DNA from: Mucilaginibacter psychrotolerans
Lineage (GTDB): Bacteria > Bacteroidota > Bacteroidia > Sphingobacteriales > Sphingobacteriaceae
Assembly: GCF_004519315.1 (NCBI RefSeq)
Contig: NZ_SOZE01000001.1
Location: 372,001 to 436,000 of the forward strand
Reading direction: 5' to 3'
DNA length: 64,000 nucleotides
Position 1 is the first letter of the stretch, and the number at the start of each line of letters is the position of its first letter. Positions 42,226 to 49,440 of this stretch are shown here, in pieces. A model generated the notes under the pieces. It made no database searches, had not been told where the DNA came from, and was given only the letters and a program-made list of their open reading frames with translations. A program made the translations under genes and the position numbers.

Positions 42226-43041
42226 ATGGGTTTTTTAGATATCCCGGGACTGGGCAAGGCACATTATCATGAATACGGCAGCGGCGCTAAACCATTGTTG
42301 GCTTTCCACGGGTACGGGATGACGGGCAAACAGTTTCATGTGCTGGAGGAATCCATCCTGAAAGAATACCACGTTTATGGCTTCGACCATTTTTTTCATG
42401 GCGAAAGTAAGTTAAGCGGGTGGACCGAAGCACAGATTATAGCCGGTATGCCCAAAGCTATGGTAAAAGCCTATATAGAAGCATGGTTTAAGGTGCACGG
42501 GCGGCAGCGTTTCTCGGTAATGGGTTATTCCATTGGTGCCAATATCGCGCTGATATTGCTCGAAGAATACCCGGACTTAGTCGACGAAGTTATCCTGATG
42601 GCACCGGATGGGTTATCAGTTTACAAAGGTTTTGATTTTCTCACAAATAAACCGGTTGGCAGGCTGTTTTTCAAAACCGTAACCAAAAGCAAATGGCTGG
42701 CACCCCGGCTGATCAAAGCACTCAAAAAAGTGGGTTTTATAGACGAAAGCCTGTTCCATATCGCCTACAATGAGATTGATACCGAACAAAAACGGCAGGA
42801 CGTATATTATACGCTAAACCTCATCCGGTTGCTAAAACCCGATACCGCCAAAGTTGCGAAGCTGATTAATCAGCATCACATCAAATGCCGGCTTATATTT
42901 GGCAAAAGCGATAACTTGTTCCCTATGAAAGCGGCTGTGCCTTTCATACAGATGCTTAACCAACCAGAGGTACACGAAGTTGCGCTGGGCCATTGGTTGG
43001 TGGTGAAGCAATTGGACGAGTATTTAGTAAATTTGCCGTAA
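42226..43041 (+). CDS. Alpha/beta hydrolase
   Basis: 271 aa from the ATG at 42226. Fold and catalytic residues: LLAFHGYGMTG (oxyanion), the nucleophile elbow GYSIGA (Ser), the acid in FGKSDNLFPM (Asp), and the His in GHWLVV. No signal peptide or membrane helix. It is the first gene of the overlapping operon that includes two acyltransferases, a GT2 enzyme and CruF, so it may act as esterase or thioesterase in acylating a carotenoid glycoside (inference). The substrate is unknown. Confidence 0.78.
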   Translation: MGFLDIPGLGKAHYHEYGSGAKPLLAFHGYGMTGKQFHVLEESILKEYHVYGFDHFFHGESKLSGWTEAQIIAGMPKAMVKAYIEAWFKVHGRQRFSVMGYSIGANIALILLEEYPDLVDEVILMAPDGLSVYKGFDFLTNKPVGRLFFKTVTKSKWLAPRLIKALKKVGFIDESLFHIAYNEIDTEQKRQDVYYTLNLIRLLKPDTAKVAKLINQHHIKCRLIFGKSDNLFPMKAAVPFIQMLNQPEVHEVALGHWLVVKQLDEYLVNLP

Positions 43042-43667
43042 TGATAGCCTCCCGTCGTAGTAAATTTCTGTCAGACTTGTTTGCCCGGTACATGTATTAC
43101 CGCATACGTAAGGCCTTTAACCGGCTGGTGGTGCTGAATAAAGTGGAGCCAAAACCAGGGCACTCGGTATTGCTGCTTTGCAACCACGTTGGCTGGTGGG
43201 ACGGTTTTTGGGCCAATTACCTCGGTTACCGGCATTTGAAACGAAAAGTGTATGTGATGATGCAGGAAGACCACCTGCAGGCACGCATGTGGTTAAGCTA
43301 TTGCGGCGGGTTTTCCATCAGCCGCAGTTCGCGCGAGATGGTTAAATCGTTGCAGTACGCGGCGGGGGTTTTAGATGATGCCGAAAACCTGGTGATCGTT
43401 TTTCCGCAGGGCGAACTGATATCCAACCACACCACCGAAATTAAGGTAGAGAAAGGCATTGAGCGGCTCATCAAAAACATCAAAGGGCCTTGCCATATTA
43501 TCTACAGTTGCGCGTTGATAGAGTACTTCGAGAGCCTGAAGCCATCTGTGTACTTCCACTTGCTTGATCTGGGTGTGGCCGGCGAGTTGAGTTTTGACGA
43601 GCTAACGGATAAGATAAACACCTTTCATAAGCAGGCCTTGAAGGAGCAGGTAAACGTAGCGCACTAA
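43041..43667 (+). CDS. PlsC-type acyltransferase 1
   Basis: 208 aa. The HX4D catalytic motif is NHVGWWD and the second block has VFPQGEL, as in lysophospholipid acyltransferases. No signal peptide; a hydrophobic strand near 100-120. The ATG at 43041 overlaps the stop of the hydrolase (TAATG). The next gene is a paralogue. In the context of the GT2 and CruF genes, one of the two may be the acyltransferase that esterifies the sugar of a carotenoid glycoside (CruD-like in Chlorobaculum), but a phospholipid role is equally open. Confidence 0.8.
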   Translation: MIASRRSKFLSDLFARYMYYRIRKAFNRLVVLNKVEPKPGHSVLLLCNHVGWWDGFWANYLGYRHLKRKVYVMMQEDHLQARMWLSYCGGFSISRSSREMVKSLQYAAGVLDDAENLVIVFPQGELISNHTTEIKVEKGIERLIKNIKGPCHIIYSCALIEYFESLKPSVYFHLLDLGVAGELSFDELTDKINTFHKQALKEQVNVAH

Positions 43668-43668
43668 A

Positions 43669-44298
43669 ATGATCTATCCTAAAAAGAACCCTTTCATGAA
43701 ATGGATTTTCGACACCTATGTAAGACGGCTGGTGGGCAAAACTTTCCATGAGTTTCTGTATAATGAAATAGAGGTAGACAGCAATAAATCGATACTACTG
43801 GTTGCCAATCACTTCAGTTTTTGGGACGGGCTGATACTATATGTATTGAACGACAAGCTGCTGCACAAGAAATTCCATGTAATGATACTGGAAGATACCG
43901 CAAAGCGCGAGGGCATGCTGCGTTACGCCGGGGCGTTCTCTGTAAGTAAGAACTCCCGGGATATACTGCAATCTTTGGACTATGCAGCGCAATTATTGAA
44001 CAACCCCGGCAACCTGGTGCTGATGTTTCCGCAGGGGAAACTGTATTCTAACTTTGTAGAGAAGGTGAATTTTGAGCAGGGCCTGCTCAAAATTGTCAAA
44101 AAAGCCGAAGGGAAATACCAGCTGTTGTTTGCTGCAACTTTTATTCAGTACTTTAAACATAAAAAACCATCGGTAACCGTTTACTTAAAAACCGATAATG
44201 ATAACTATGCCGATAAATCCATCGATGCGCTGCAAAGTGCTTACCAGCAACACTACGAGGCTGGCAAATTGCTCCAAACCGAAATTGATATAAAGTGA
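43669..44298 (+). CDS. PlsC-type acyltransferase 2
   Basis: 209 aa. HX4D motif NHFSFWD, then MLEDTAKREGMLRYAGAFSV, MFPQGKLYSN and QLLFAATFIQYF, paralogous to the preceding gene. One base lies between them. The end overlaps the GT2 start (GTGA). Two tandem acyltransferases in one operon suggest either a heteromer or separate acyl acceptors. Confidence 0.8.
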   Translation: MIYPKKNPFMKWIFDTYVRRLVGKTFHEFLYNEIEVDSNKSILLVANHFSFWDGLILYVLNDKLLHKKFHVMILEDTAKREGMLRYAGAFSVSKNSRDILQSLDYAAQLLNNPGNLVLMFPQGKLYSNFVEKVNFEQGLLKIVKKAEGKYQLLFAATFIQYFKHKKPSVTVYLKTDNDNYADKSIDALQSAYQQHYEAGKLLQTEIDIK

Positions 44299-45389
44299 TT
44301 ATAGTCCTGCTGATTGTTTTTGTTTTCCTGATACTGCGCTTTACGGTAACCCTGTTCAATTTCCTGTCGAACCCGAAACTGCCGCGCATAGGCAAGCATC
44401 ATGCCGATAAGGTGAGCATTTTGATACCTGCCCGCAATGAGGCTGAAGACATTATCCCGCTGCTCCAGTCTATCCATCAACAGGATTATGAGAACTACGA
44501 GGTGCTGATTTTGGACGATAACTCTACCGATAATACTTATAGCGTATGCGCTGCCTTTTGCGTAAAGCACCCTCGTTTCAGTGTAATAAAAGGTGAACCG
44601 CTGGCTGCCGGCTGGTTAGGTAAAAACTACGCCTGCCACCAATTAGCCAAACAGGCTAACGGAGATTATTACCTGTTTCTGGATGCCGACGAGCAGGTTC
44701 AAAACGGACTTATCACCAGCGCGGTGCACCGCATGAAATTGCGCGGCCTGGCGTTGTTGAGTTTGTTTACCAACCAAACCATGCGCAGTGCAGGCGAAGA
44801 AATGGTAGTGCCGCTGATGCATTATATATTACTTAACTTACTGCCATTGCGATTGGTTTACCTGGTAAAGAGCGAAGCCCTATCGGCTGCCAGCGGGCAG
44901 TTTATGCTTTTTGATGCTACGGGTTACAAAAAACATCAATGGCACCAGCTGGTAAAAAACAAAGTGGTAGAAGACGTGGAGATCATGAAAATGGTAAAGT
45001 CGACCAGGTTAGCGGGCGAAGCCCTGCTGGCCAATGGAATGATCAGCTGCCGCATGTATAAGGGGTATAGCGAAGCCATCAATGGCTTCGGCAAGAATTT
45101 TTTGGCGGCTTTCAATTACAATATCATCGGCTTTTTGATATACCTGCTGCTCATTGTGGGCGGTCCGGCCATCATCATCATGACCATGAACCTGAATTTG
45201 ATAGCTATTATGCTAGGTCTGATAATGCTCGGTAGGGTGATGATATCACTATCAGCAGGGCAAAATGCTATTAAGAACCTATTTTTGCACCCGGTACAAA
45301 TGTTCAGCTTGCTGCTTATCGGCATCACTTCAATACAAAAGCATCTCACCAAAACCACCGAATGGAAAGGCCGAAAAATCTCCGTATAA
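44295..45389 (+). CDS. GT2 family glycosyltransferase (CruC/CrtQ-like)
   Basis: Membrane-bound glycosyltransferase, 364 aa, GTG start overlapping the previous stop. An N-terminal helix (about 3-22), then the GT-A domain: LIPARNEAED, LILDDNSTDNT and FLDADEQVQNG (the DxD metal site), a general-base region EDVEIMKMVK, and three C-terminal helices (about 270-350). Size and layout match CruC/CrtQ enzymes that glucosylate the 1'-hydroxyl of a carotenoid. The neighbour CruF makes that hydroxyl, which strongly supports this reading, but a lipid glycosyltransferase is possible. Confidence 0.75.
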   Translation: MIIVLLIVFVFLILRFTVTLFNFLSNPKLPRIGKHHADKVSILIPARNEAEDIIPLLQSIHQQDYENYEVLILDDNSTDNTYSVCAAFCVKHPRFSVIKGEPLAAGWLGKNYACHQLAKQANGDYYLFLDADEQVQNGLITSAVHRMKLRGLALLSLFTNQTMRSAGEEMVVPLMHYILLNLLPLRLVYLVKSEALSAASGQFMLFDATGYKKHQWHQLVKNKVVEDVEIMKMVKSTRLAGEALLANGMISCRMYKGYSEAINGFGKNFLAAFNYNIIGFLIYLLLIVGGPAIIIMTMNLNLIAIMLGLIMLGRVMISLSAGQNAIKNLFLHPVQMFSLLLIGITSIQKHLTKTTEWKGRKISV

Positions 45390-46021
45390 CGCAGCGCACA
45401 GCTATCATTGTTATTATCCTTTTTCATGTTGTGGGCCTGGTGGGTTTACTGCTACCCATGTCCCGTCCCCTATTTTTGCAGATAGTGCCCTGGCACCTGT
45501 TGCTGATGCTGCTGGTTACCATACTCACGCATCAGCATTTTGACAATCGGTTTATAGGCTTTATGGCTCTTTTGTTTGTAGCCGGTGTTGCGGTAGAGTG
45601 GATTGGCGTGCATAAACATTGGCTGTTCGGCAATTATGCCTATGGTAAAACATTGGGTGTTAAAATTTTCGATATCCCGCTCACTATCGGCGTGAATTGG
45701 TTTTTGCTTATTTATGCTGCCGGGATAACCATGCAACGCAGCAGGTTAAAGAGCATTACGGCAAGGGTAATTACCGGCGCATTGTTGCTGGTATTGCTCG
45801 ATTTACTGATAGAACCTGTAGCTATCCACTTTGATTACTGGCATTGGGCCGAGGGTATCATCCCCTTTAAAAATTATTATTGCTGGTTTTTGGTAAGTGC
45901 CGCTATGCTTTTCGTGTTCGAGAAGTTTGGCTTTAAAAAACAAGGCATTGCTGCGCCAGTGCTGCTGGCAACGGAATTTGTATTTTTTGGAGTGCTGGGA
46001 ATTTTCGGGATTTTTGTGTGA
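45362..46021 (+). CDS. cruF: Carotenoid 1',2'-hydratase (CruF family)
   Basis: Adds water across the 1',2' double bond of the acyclic end of gamma-carotene-type carotenoids. 219 aa, about seven membrane helices. The family (Caroten_synth, DUF422) is shown by VEWIGVHKHWLFGNYAYG, PLTIGVNWFLLIYA, and LIEPVAIHFDYWHWAEG near 155-170. It overlaps the GT2 gene by 28 nt. Its stop codon TGA is the first three bases of the inverted-repeat element at 46019-46141. Confidence 0.82.
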   Translation: MERPKNLRITQRTAIIVIILFHVVGLVGLLLPMSRPLFLQIVPWHLLLMLLVTILTHQHFDNRFIGFMALLFVAGVAVEWIGVHKHWLFGNYAYGKTLGVKIFDIPLTIGVNWFLLIYAAGITMQRSRLKSITARVITGALLLVLLDLLIEPVAIHFDYWHWAEGIIPFKNYYCWFLVSAAMLFVFEKFGFKKQGIAAPVLLATEFVFFGVLGIFGIFV

Positions 46022-46141
46022 ACCGTTGATTTACACGATTAAAGGATTCAAGTTGAAATCAAGTAATCTTTAAATCAAGAAAATCATGGTTCAGACTATC
46101 AGCATCAACGAAATCATTTAATCATTCAAATCAACGGTTCA
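46019..46141. repeat. 123-bp MITE-like element with 14-bp perfect inverted ends
   Basis: Ends TGAACCGTTGATTT (46019-46032) and its exact complement AAATCAACGGTTCA (46128-46141). The interior is A/T-rich and has several ATC/GAT runs but no gene. The element starts at the cruF stop codon. Confidence 0.75.
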
Positions 46142-46148
46142 GAAAAAA

Positions 46149-46247
46149 GCGCCAGGGATTGTAAGGGTTTAGCCCGAAGGGCCGGAGCGCAGCGTAGCCC
46201 TGCAAAGCCCGGCCTACCTGCCGGCAGGCCGGCCCGAAGGGGGCGCC
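46149..46247. repeat. GC-rich hairpin repeat
   Basis: About 99 bp, GC-rich, bounded by GCGCC and GGCGCC, with an inner 12-bp perfect palindrome CCTGCCGGCAGG (46217-46228) and GGCCGG...CCGGCC arms. Strong folding potential and no coding signal. Adjacent to the previous element. Confidence 0.6.
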
Positions 46248-46255
46248 ATTATCAT

Positions 46256-46327
46256 TTGTCTGAACTCGAATTTTATGGAATTAAAATAATTGGCAGAATT
46301 ATAAAACAATGCACTTCAATTCGAATT
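46256..46327. repeat. Broken copy of the TTGTCTGAACTCGAATTT element
   Basis: 46256-46273 match the left end of the element at 54585-54685 exactly for 18 nt, and the following sequence TTATGGAATT... is similar to its interior. The right end is not present in the expected form; a tandem 9-bp array follows instead. Confidence 0.6.
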
Positions 46328-46390
46328 CCCTTCTAACCCTTCTAACCCTTCTAACCCTTCTAACCCTTCTAACCCTTCTAACCCTTCTAA
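46328..46390. repeat. Tandem 9-bp repeat (7 copies of CCCTTCTAA)
   Basis: Seven perfect tandem copies of CCCTTCTAA, followed by degenerate copies to about 46425. They end about 58 bp upstream of ispH. There are no spacers and no cas genes, so it is not a CRISPR. Confidence 0.85.
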
Positions 46391-46433
46391 CTTTTTTACC
46401 CCTTCCAACTTTTCTCAACCCAAATAAATACCG

Positions 46434-46441
46434 TATTTTTG
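46434..46441 (+). promoter_or_regulatory. Possible Bacteroidetes -7 box of ispH
   Basis: TATTTTTG matches TAnnTTTG but ends only 7 nt before the ispH ATG, so the transcript would be nearly leaderless. The tandem array lies just upstream, where the -33 box would be expected. Confidence 0.35.
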
Positions 46442-46448
46442 TCATCAA

Positions 46449-47300
46449 ATGGGTGATTATCAATTACAGGTTACGATAGATCAGGATTCGGGCTTTTGCT
46501 TCGGGGTGGTGTATGCGATAGATATGGCCGAGGAGATATTGGCCGAGGACGGTTATTTGTATTGCCTGGGCGATATTGTGCATAACGACGAAGAGGTTGA
46601 CCGCCTGAAAGCGCTTGGGTTACGCATCATAGAGCATGCCGACCTGGTAGGCCTGCACGACGAAAAGGTGCTTATCCGCGCCCATGGCGAGGCGCCGGAG
46701 ACTTATAAAATTGCCTTAGAGAACAATATTACGCTAATTGATGCTAGCTGCCCGGTAGTGCTTAAGTTGCAAAACCGCATCAAAACATCTTACGATAATA
46801 AGGAGAAGATACTCATCTTCGGCAAGCATGGCCATGCCGAAGTAGTGGGCCTGCAGGGGCAAACCAATGGCGATGCGTTGGTTTTTCAGGACATTAGCGA
46901 ACTGGATAATGCCGACCTCCCCGCCAACTTTACGCTGTACAGTCAAACTACCAAAAGCATGGAGAAATTTTACCATGTGAAGGATGAGTTGCTGAGCCGT
47001 GGTTACGAAGTAAAGGCAAACGATACCATTTGCCGCCAGGTGAGCAACCGCGATAAGGATTTGCCCGCCTTTGTGGCCAAATTTGATAAGATCGTGTTCG
47101 TATCGGGCAAAAAATCGAGCAACGGTAAGGTGCTTTACGAAGTTTGCCGCAAGCATAACCCTAATACCTACTTTATATCGAGCGTAAGCGAGCTGGACAA
47201 GAATATGTTTGCCCCCGGCGATAAAGTGGGCATAGCCGGCGCTACATCGAGCCCTATGTGGCTGATGCAATTGGTAAAAGCCGAGCTGGAAACGTATTAA
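46449..47300 (+). CDS. ispH: 4-hydroxy-3-methylbut-2-enyl diphosphate reductase
   Basis: Last step of the non-mevalonate (MEP) pathway: makes IPP and DMAPP from HMBPP using a [4Fe-4S] cluster. 283 aa. The three cluster cysteines are visible (GFCFGV C17, ASCPVV C101, ICRQVS C195), plus the E-x-T/S reaction loop SQTTKS and the SSN motif. Usual length. Supplies isoprenoid units to the neighbouring carotenoid genes. The GTG-started ketolase gene is 29 nt downstream on the same strand. Confidence 0.95.
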   Translation: MGDYQLQVTIDQDSGFCFGVVYAIDMAEEILAEDGYLYCLGDIVHNDEEVDRLKALGLRIIEHADLVGLHDEKVLIRAHGEAPETYKIALENNITLIDASCPVVLKLQNRIKTSYDNKEKILIFGKHGHAEVVGLQGQTNGDALVFQDISELDNADLPANFTLYSQTTKSMEKFYHVKDELLSRGYEVKANDTICRQVSNRDKDLPAFVAKFDKIVFVSGKKSSNGKVLYEVCRKHNPNTYFISSVSELDKNMFAPGDKVGIAGATSSPMWLMQLVKAELETY

Positions 47301-47329
47301 CAGCACGCTATTTGCTGTAAAATAAAATC

Positions 47330-48010
47330 GTGCAAAAGAACCCTTCCTATTTAGGTTTATTCGTTGCCCTGCTGGTTATCGGCAGTTGGCTTACCTCTAC
47401 CGTTTTGCTAATGCAATGGCGGGTAGATTTCGCCAACCCTTGGCTGTACCTGTTTATTTTGGTGCAGATGCACTTATACACAGGCTTGTTTATCACTGCG
47501 CACGATGCTATGCACGGTACGGTTGCGCCAAACAAAGCCATCAATAATTCTATTGGTTATATCTGCACCTTTTTGTATGCCGCGTTTTTGTACCCGCAGC
47601 TGTTTACCAAGCACCATAAGCATCACAGCCATGTACACACTGCGGAAGACCCGGATTACCACAACGGCAACTTCTTTGCCTGGTATGTGCAGTTTATTCG
47701 CAATTACCTTTCCATATGGCAAATTCTGGCGATGGCTATTTTGTTCAACGTATTTAAAATCTGGGTGCCGCAACCTAACCTTATCCTTTTTTGGGTGGTG
47801 CCATCGCTGTTGAGTACTTTGCAGTTGTTTTACTTCGGTACCTACCTGCCTCATAAAGGCGAGCATGATAATAAGCACCAAAGCCGCAGCCAGCGCCGCA
47901 ACCATTTCCTGGCATTTTTTAGCTGTTATTTTTTTGGTTACCATTATGAGCATCATGATGCGCCCTGGCTACCCTGGTGGAAGTTGTGGCGCAGCCCCCC
48001 AACCCCCTGA
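47330..48010 (+). CDS. crtW: Beta-carotene ketolase, CrtW family
   Basis: Di-iron membrane oxygenase that introduces the 4-keto group on a beta-ionone ring. 226 aa, GTG start, about four helices. Histidine boxes: HDAMHG, FTKHHKHHSHVH and FGYHYEHHDAPW, the last typical of CrtW. Also FGTYLPH. The C-terminus WRSPPTP is encoded by an intergenic-type repeat (GCGCAGCCCCC...), which supplies the TGA stop in a hairpin loop. A fatty-acid desaturase role is less likely given the neighbours. Together with CrtZ it gives 3-hydroxy-4-keto rings. Confidence 0.8.
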   Translation: MQKNPSYLGLFVALLVIGSWLTSTVLLMQWRVDFANPWLYLFILVQMHLYTGLFITAHDAMHGTVAPNKAINNSIGYICTFLYAAFLYPQLFTKHHKHHSHVHTAEDPDYHNGNFFAWYVQFIRNYLSIWQILAMAILFNVFKIWVPQPNLILFWVVPSLLSTLQLFYFGTYLPHKGEHDNKHQSRSQRRNHFLAFFSCYFFGYHYEHHDAPWLPWWKLWRSPPTP

Positions 48011-48017
48011 AGGGGGA
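47990..48017 (+). terminator. GC-rich hairpin element overlapping the crtW stop
   Basis: GCGCAGCCCCC then AACCCCC-TGAA-GGGGG; the tetraloop TGAA contains the crtW stop codon TGA (48008-48010). The element is the same as 6781-6808 after the dacB-like gene. No long U tract is present. Confidence 0.55.
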
Positions 48018-48190
48018 GAGCTAGAGTCAAGATGCAAGATTCAAGAAATAAGAAGAAGCTTCTGCATACGTTGTAAGTTCTTTTCTTGACTCTTGATTCT
48101 AACCTCTTACTTCTAAACACCAAAAATTCATCCTCATCATTAATTTGTAATTTGTGGCTGCGGGTAGTGAGGCACAGCTATAAATTATCT

Positions 48191-48198
48191 TACTTTTG
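48191..48198 (+). promoter_or_regulatory. Bacteroidetes -7 box of hemH
   Basis: TACTTTTG matches TAnnTTTG, 14 nt upstream of the hemH start codon. It suggests hemH is transcribed separately from crtW. Confidence 0.45.
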
Positions 48199-48212
48199 CG
48201 AACTTTAAAACT

Positions 48213-49232
48213 ATGGCGAAAAAAGGAATTTTACTGGTAAATCTGGGTACGCCGGATAGTCCTTCTACTGCGGATGTACGCAAATACCTCGATGAATTTT
48301 TGATGGATGGACGGGTGATAGATGTTAACCCCGTATTGCGCACCTTTTTGGTGAAGGGCATCATCGTGCCGTTCAGGGCACCTAAATCGGCCAAATTGTA
48401 CAAGGCCATTTGGGACGATAAAACAGGTTCGCCATTAAAACACTACAGCATATTGCAACAGCAAGCCCTGCAGCAACGCCTTGGCGATGACTACATGGTT
48501 GAACTGGCCATGCGCTACCAAAGCCCCTCAATCGAATCGGCATTGACCCGTTTGAAAGAGGCCCTGGTGAGCGAGATACAGGTAATTGCTTTGTTCCCGC
48601 AGTATGCATCGGCCAGTACAGGTTCGGTACACGAAAAGGTGATGCGTATTGTAAAGGATTGGCAAACCGTGCCCAACATCACCTTCACCAATTCCTTTCA
48701 TGATAACGAACTGATGATAGAAACCTTTGCGGATAACGCAGCCAGGCATCAGCCCGAAACTTACGACCATATCCTGTTCAGCTTTCACGGCCTGCCACAG
48801 CGCCAGCTCAGAAAATGCGATCACACGGGCAACTATTGCTTAAAGGTAGATGGCTGCTGCAACACGCTTAACGATACCAACAAGTTCTGCTATTCCGCAC
48901 AATCTTTTGATACGGCGCGCCTGATAGCCGAAAAAATGAATTTACCAAAGGAAAAATATACCGTTTGCTTCCAGTCGAGGTTAGGCAACGATCCCTGGGT
49001 GAAGCCATACACCAGCGACATTATCAAACAGATGGCAGAGGAAGGCAAAAAACGCCTGCTGGTATTATGCCCTGCTTTTGTAGCCGATTGCCTGGAAACT
49101 GTTTTTGAGGTTACCACCGAGTACGGCGACGAATTTAAGGAGCTCGGCGGCGAACATGTGCAACTGGTAGAAAGCCTGAACGACTCGCCCAAGTGGATTG
49201 ATGCGCTGGAGAAAATGGTACTGGAAGGGTAG
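48213..49232 (+). CDS. hemH: Ferrochelatase
   Basis: Inserts Fe2+ into protoporphyrin IX to give haem. 339 aa, cytosolic. N-terminal VNLGTPDSP, catalytic His in FSFHGLPQRQLR, and CPAFVADCLETVFEV with the conserved acidic residue. The segment at about 200-216 is cysteine-rich (KCDHTGNYCLKVDGCC), richer than usual in the family. No transmembrane segment. Other haem genes are not in the window. Confidence 0.95.
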   Translation: MAKKGILLVNLGTPDSPSTADVRKYLDEFLMDGRVIDVNPVLRTFLVKGIIVPFRAPKSAKLYKAIWDDKTGSPLKHYSILQQQALQQRLGDDYMVELAMRYQSPSIESALTRLKEALVSEIQVIALFPQYASASTGSVHEKVMRIVKDWQTVPNITFTNSFHDNELMIETFADNAARHQPETYDHILFSFHGLPQRQLRKCDHTGNYCLKVDGCCNTLNDTNKFCYSAQSFDTARLIAEKMNLPKEKYTVCFQSRLGNDPWVKPYTSDIIKQMAEEGKKRLLVLCPAFVADCLETVFEVTTEYGDEFKELGGEHVQLVESLNDSPKWIDALEKMVLEG

Positions 49233-49234
49233 AT

Positions 49235-49440
49235 AGAATCAAGAGCAGAGAATCAAGAGACAAGACAGAAGCTAATAGCCCCCGCGGCATTACGAGCGAT
49301 AGTGCCGCAACCATTGGCGAGCGAGTCGGACTTACAAAACGACTCTGCTTGCCGATGATTATTAATGTGTTTGTTATCTTTTAAAGGAATTAATGAGCTC
49401 CCTTTGGTCGGTTGTCTTCGTGCCTTATAATGACGAAGTT
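49235..49440. repeat. Composite repeat region after hemH
   Basis: Starts 3 nt after the hemH stop with two AGAATCAAGAG copies (49235-49245, 49249-49259), then a hairpin GCGGCATTACGAGCGATAGTGCCGC, an inverted GGCGAGCGAGTC/GACTCTGCTTGCC, and ends with CTTCGTGCCTTATAATGACGAAG, related to the right arm of the element at 6168-6263. No gene is supported. Confidence 0.6.

Noticed and set aside
46328..46390. CRISPR array
   Set aside because: The 9-bp units are directly tandem without spacers, and no cas genes are present.
47474..47956. Minus-strand open frame of 160 codons
   Set aside because: Antisense to crtW, whose histidine motifs show the true frame.
47330..48010. Ordinary fatty-acid desaturase
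   Set aside because: The FGYHYEHHDAPW and FGTYLPH blocks, and the crtZ, crtD and cruF neighbours, fit CrtW better.
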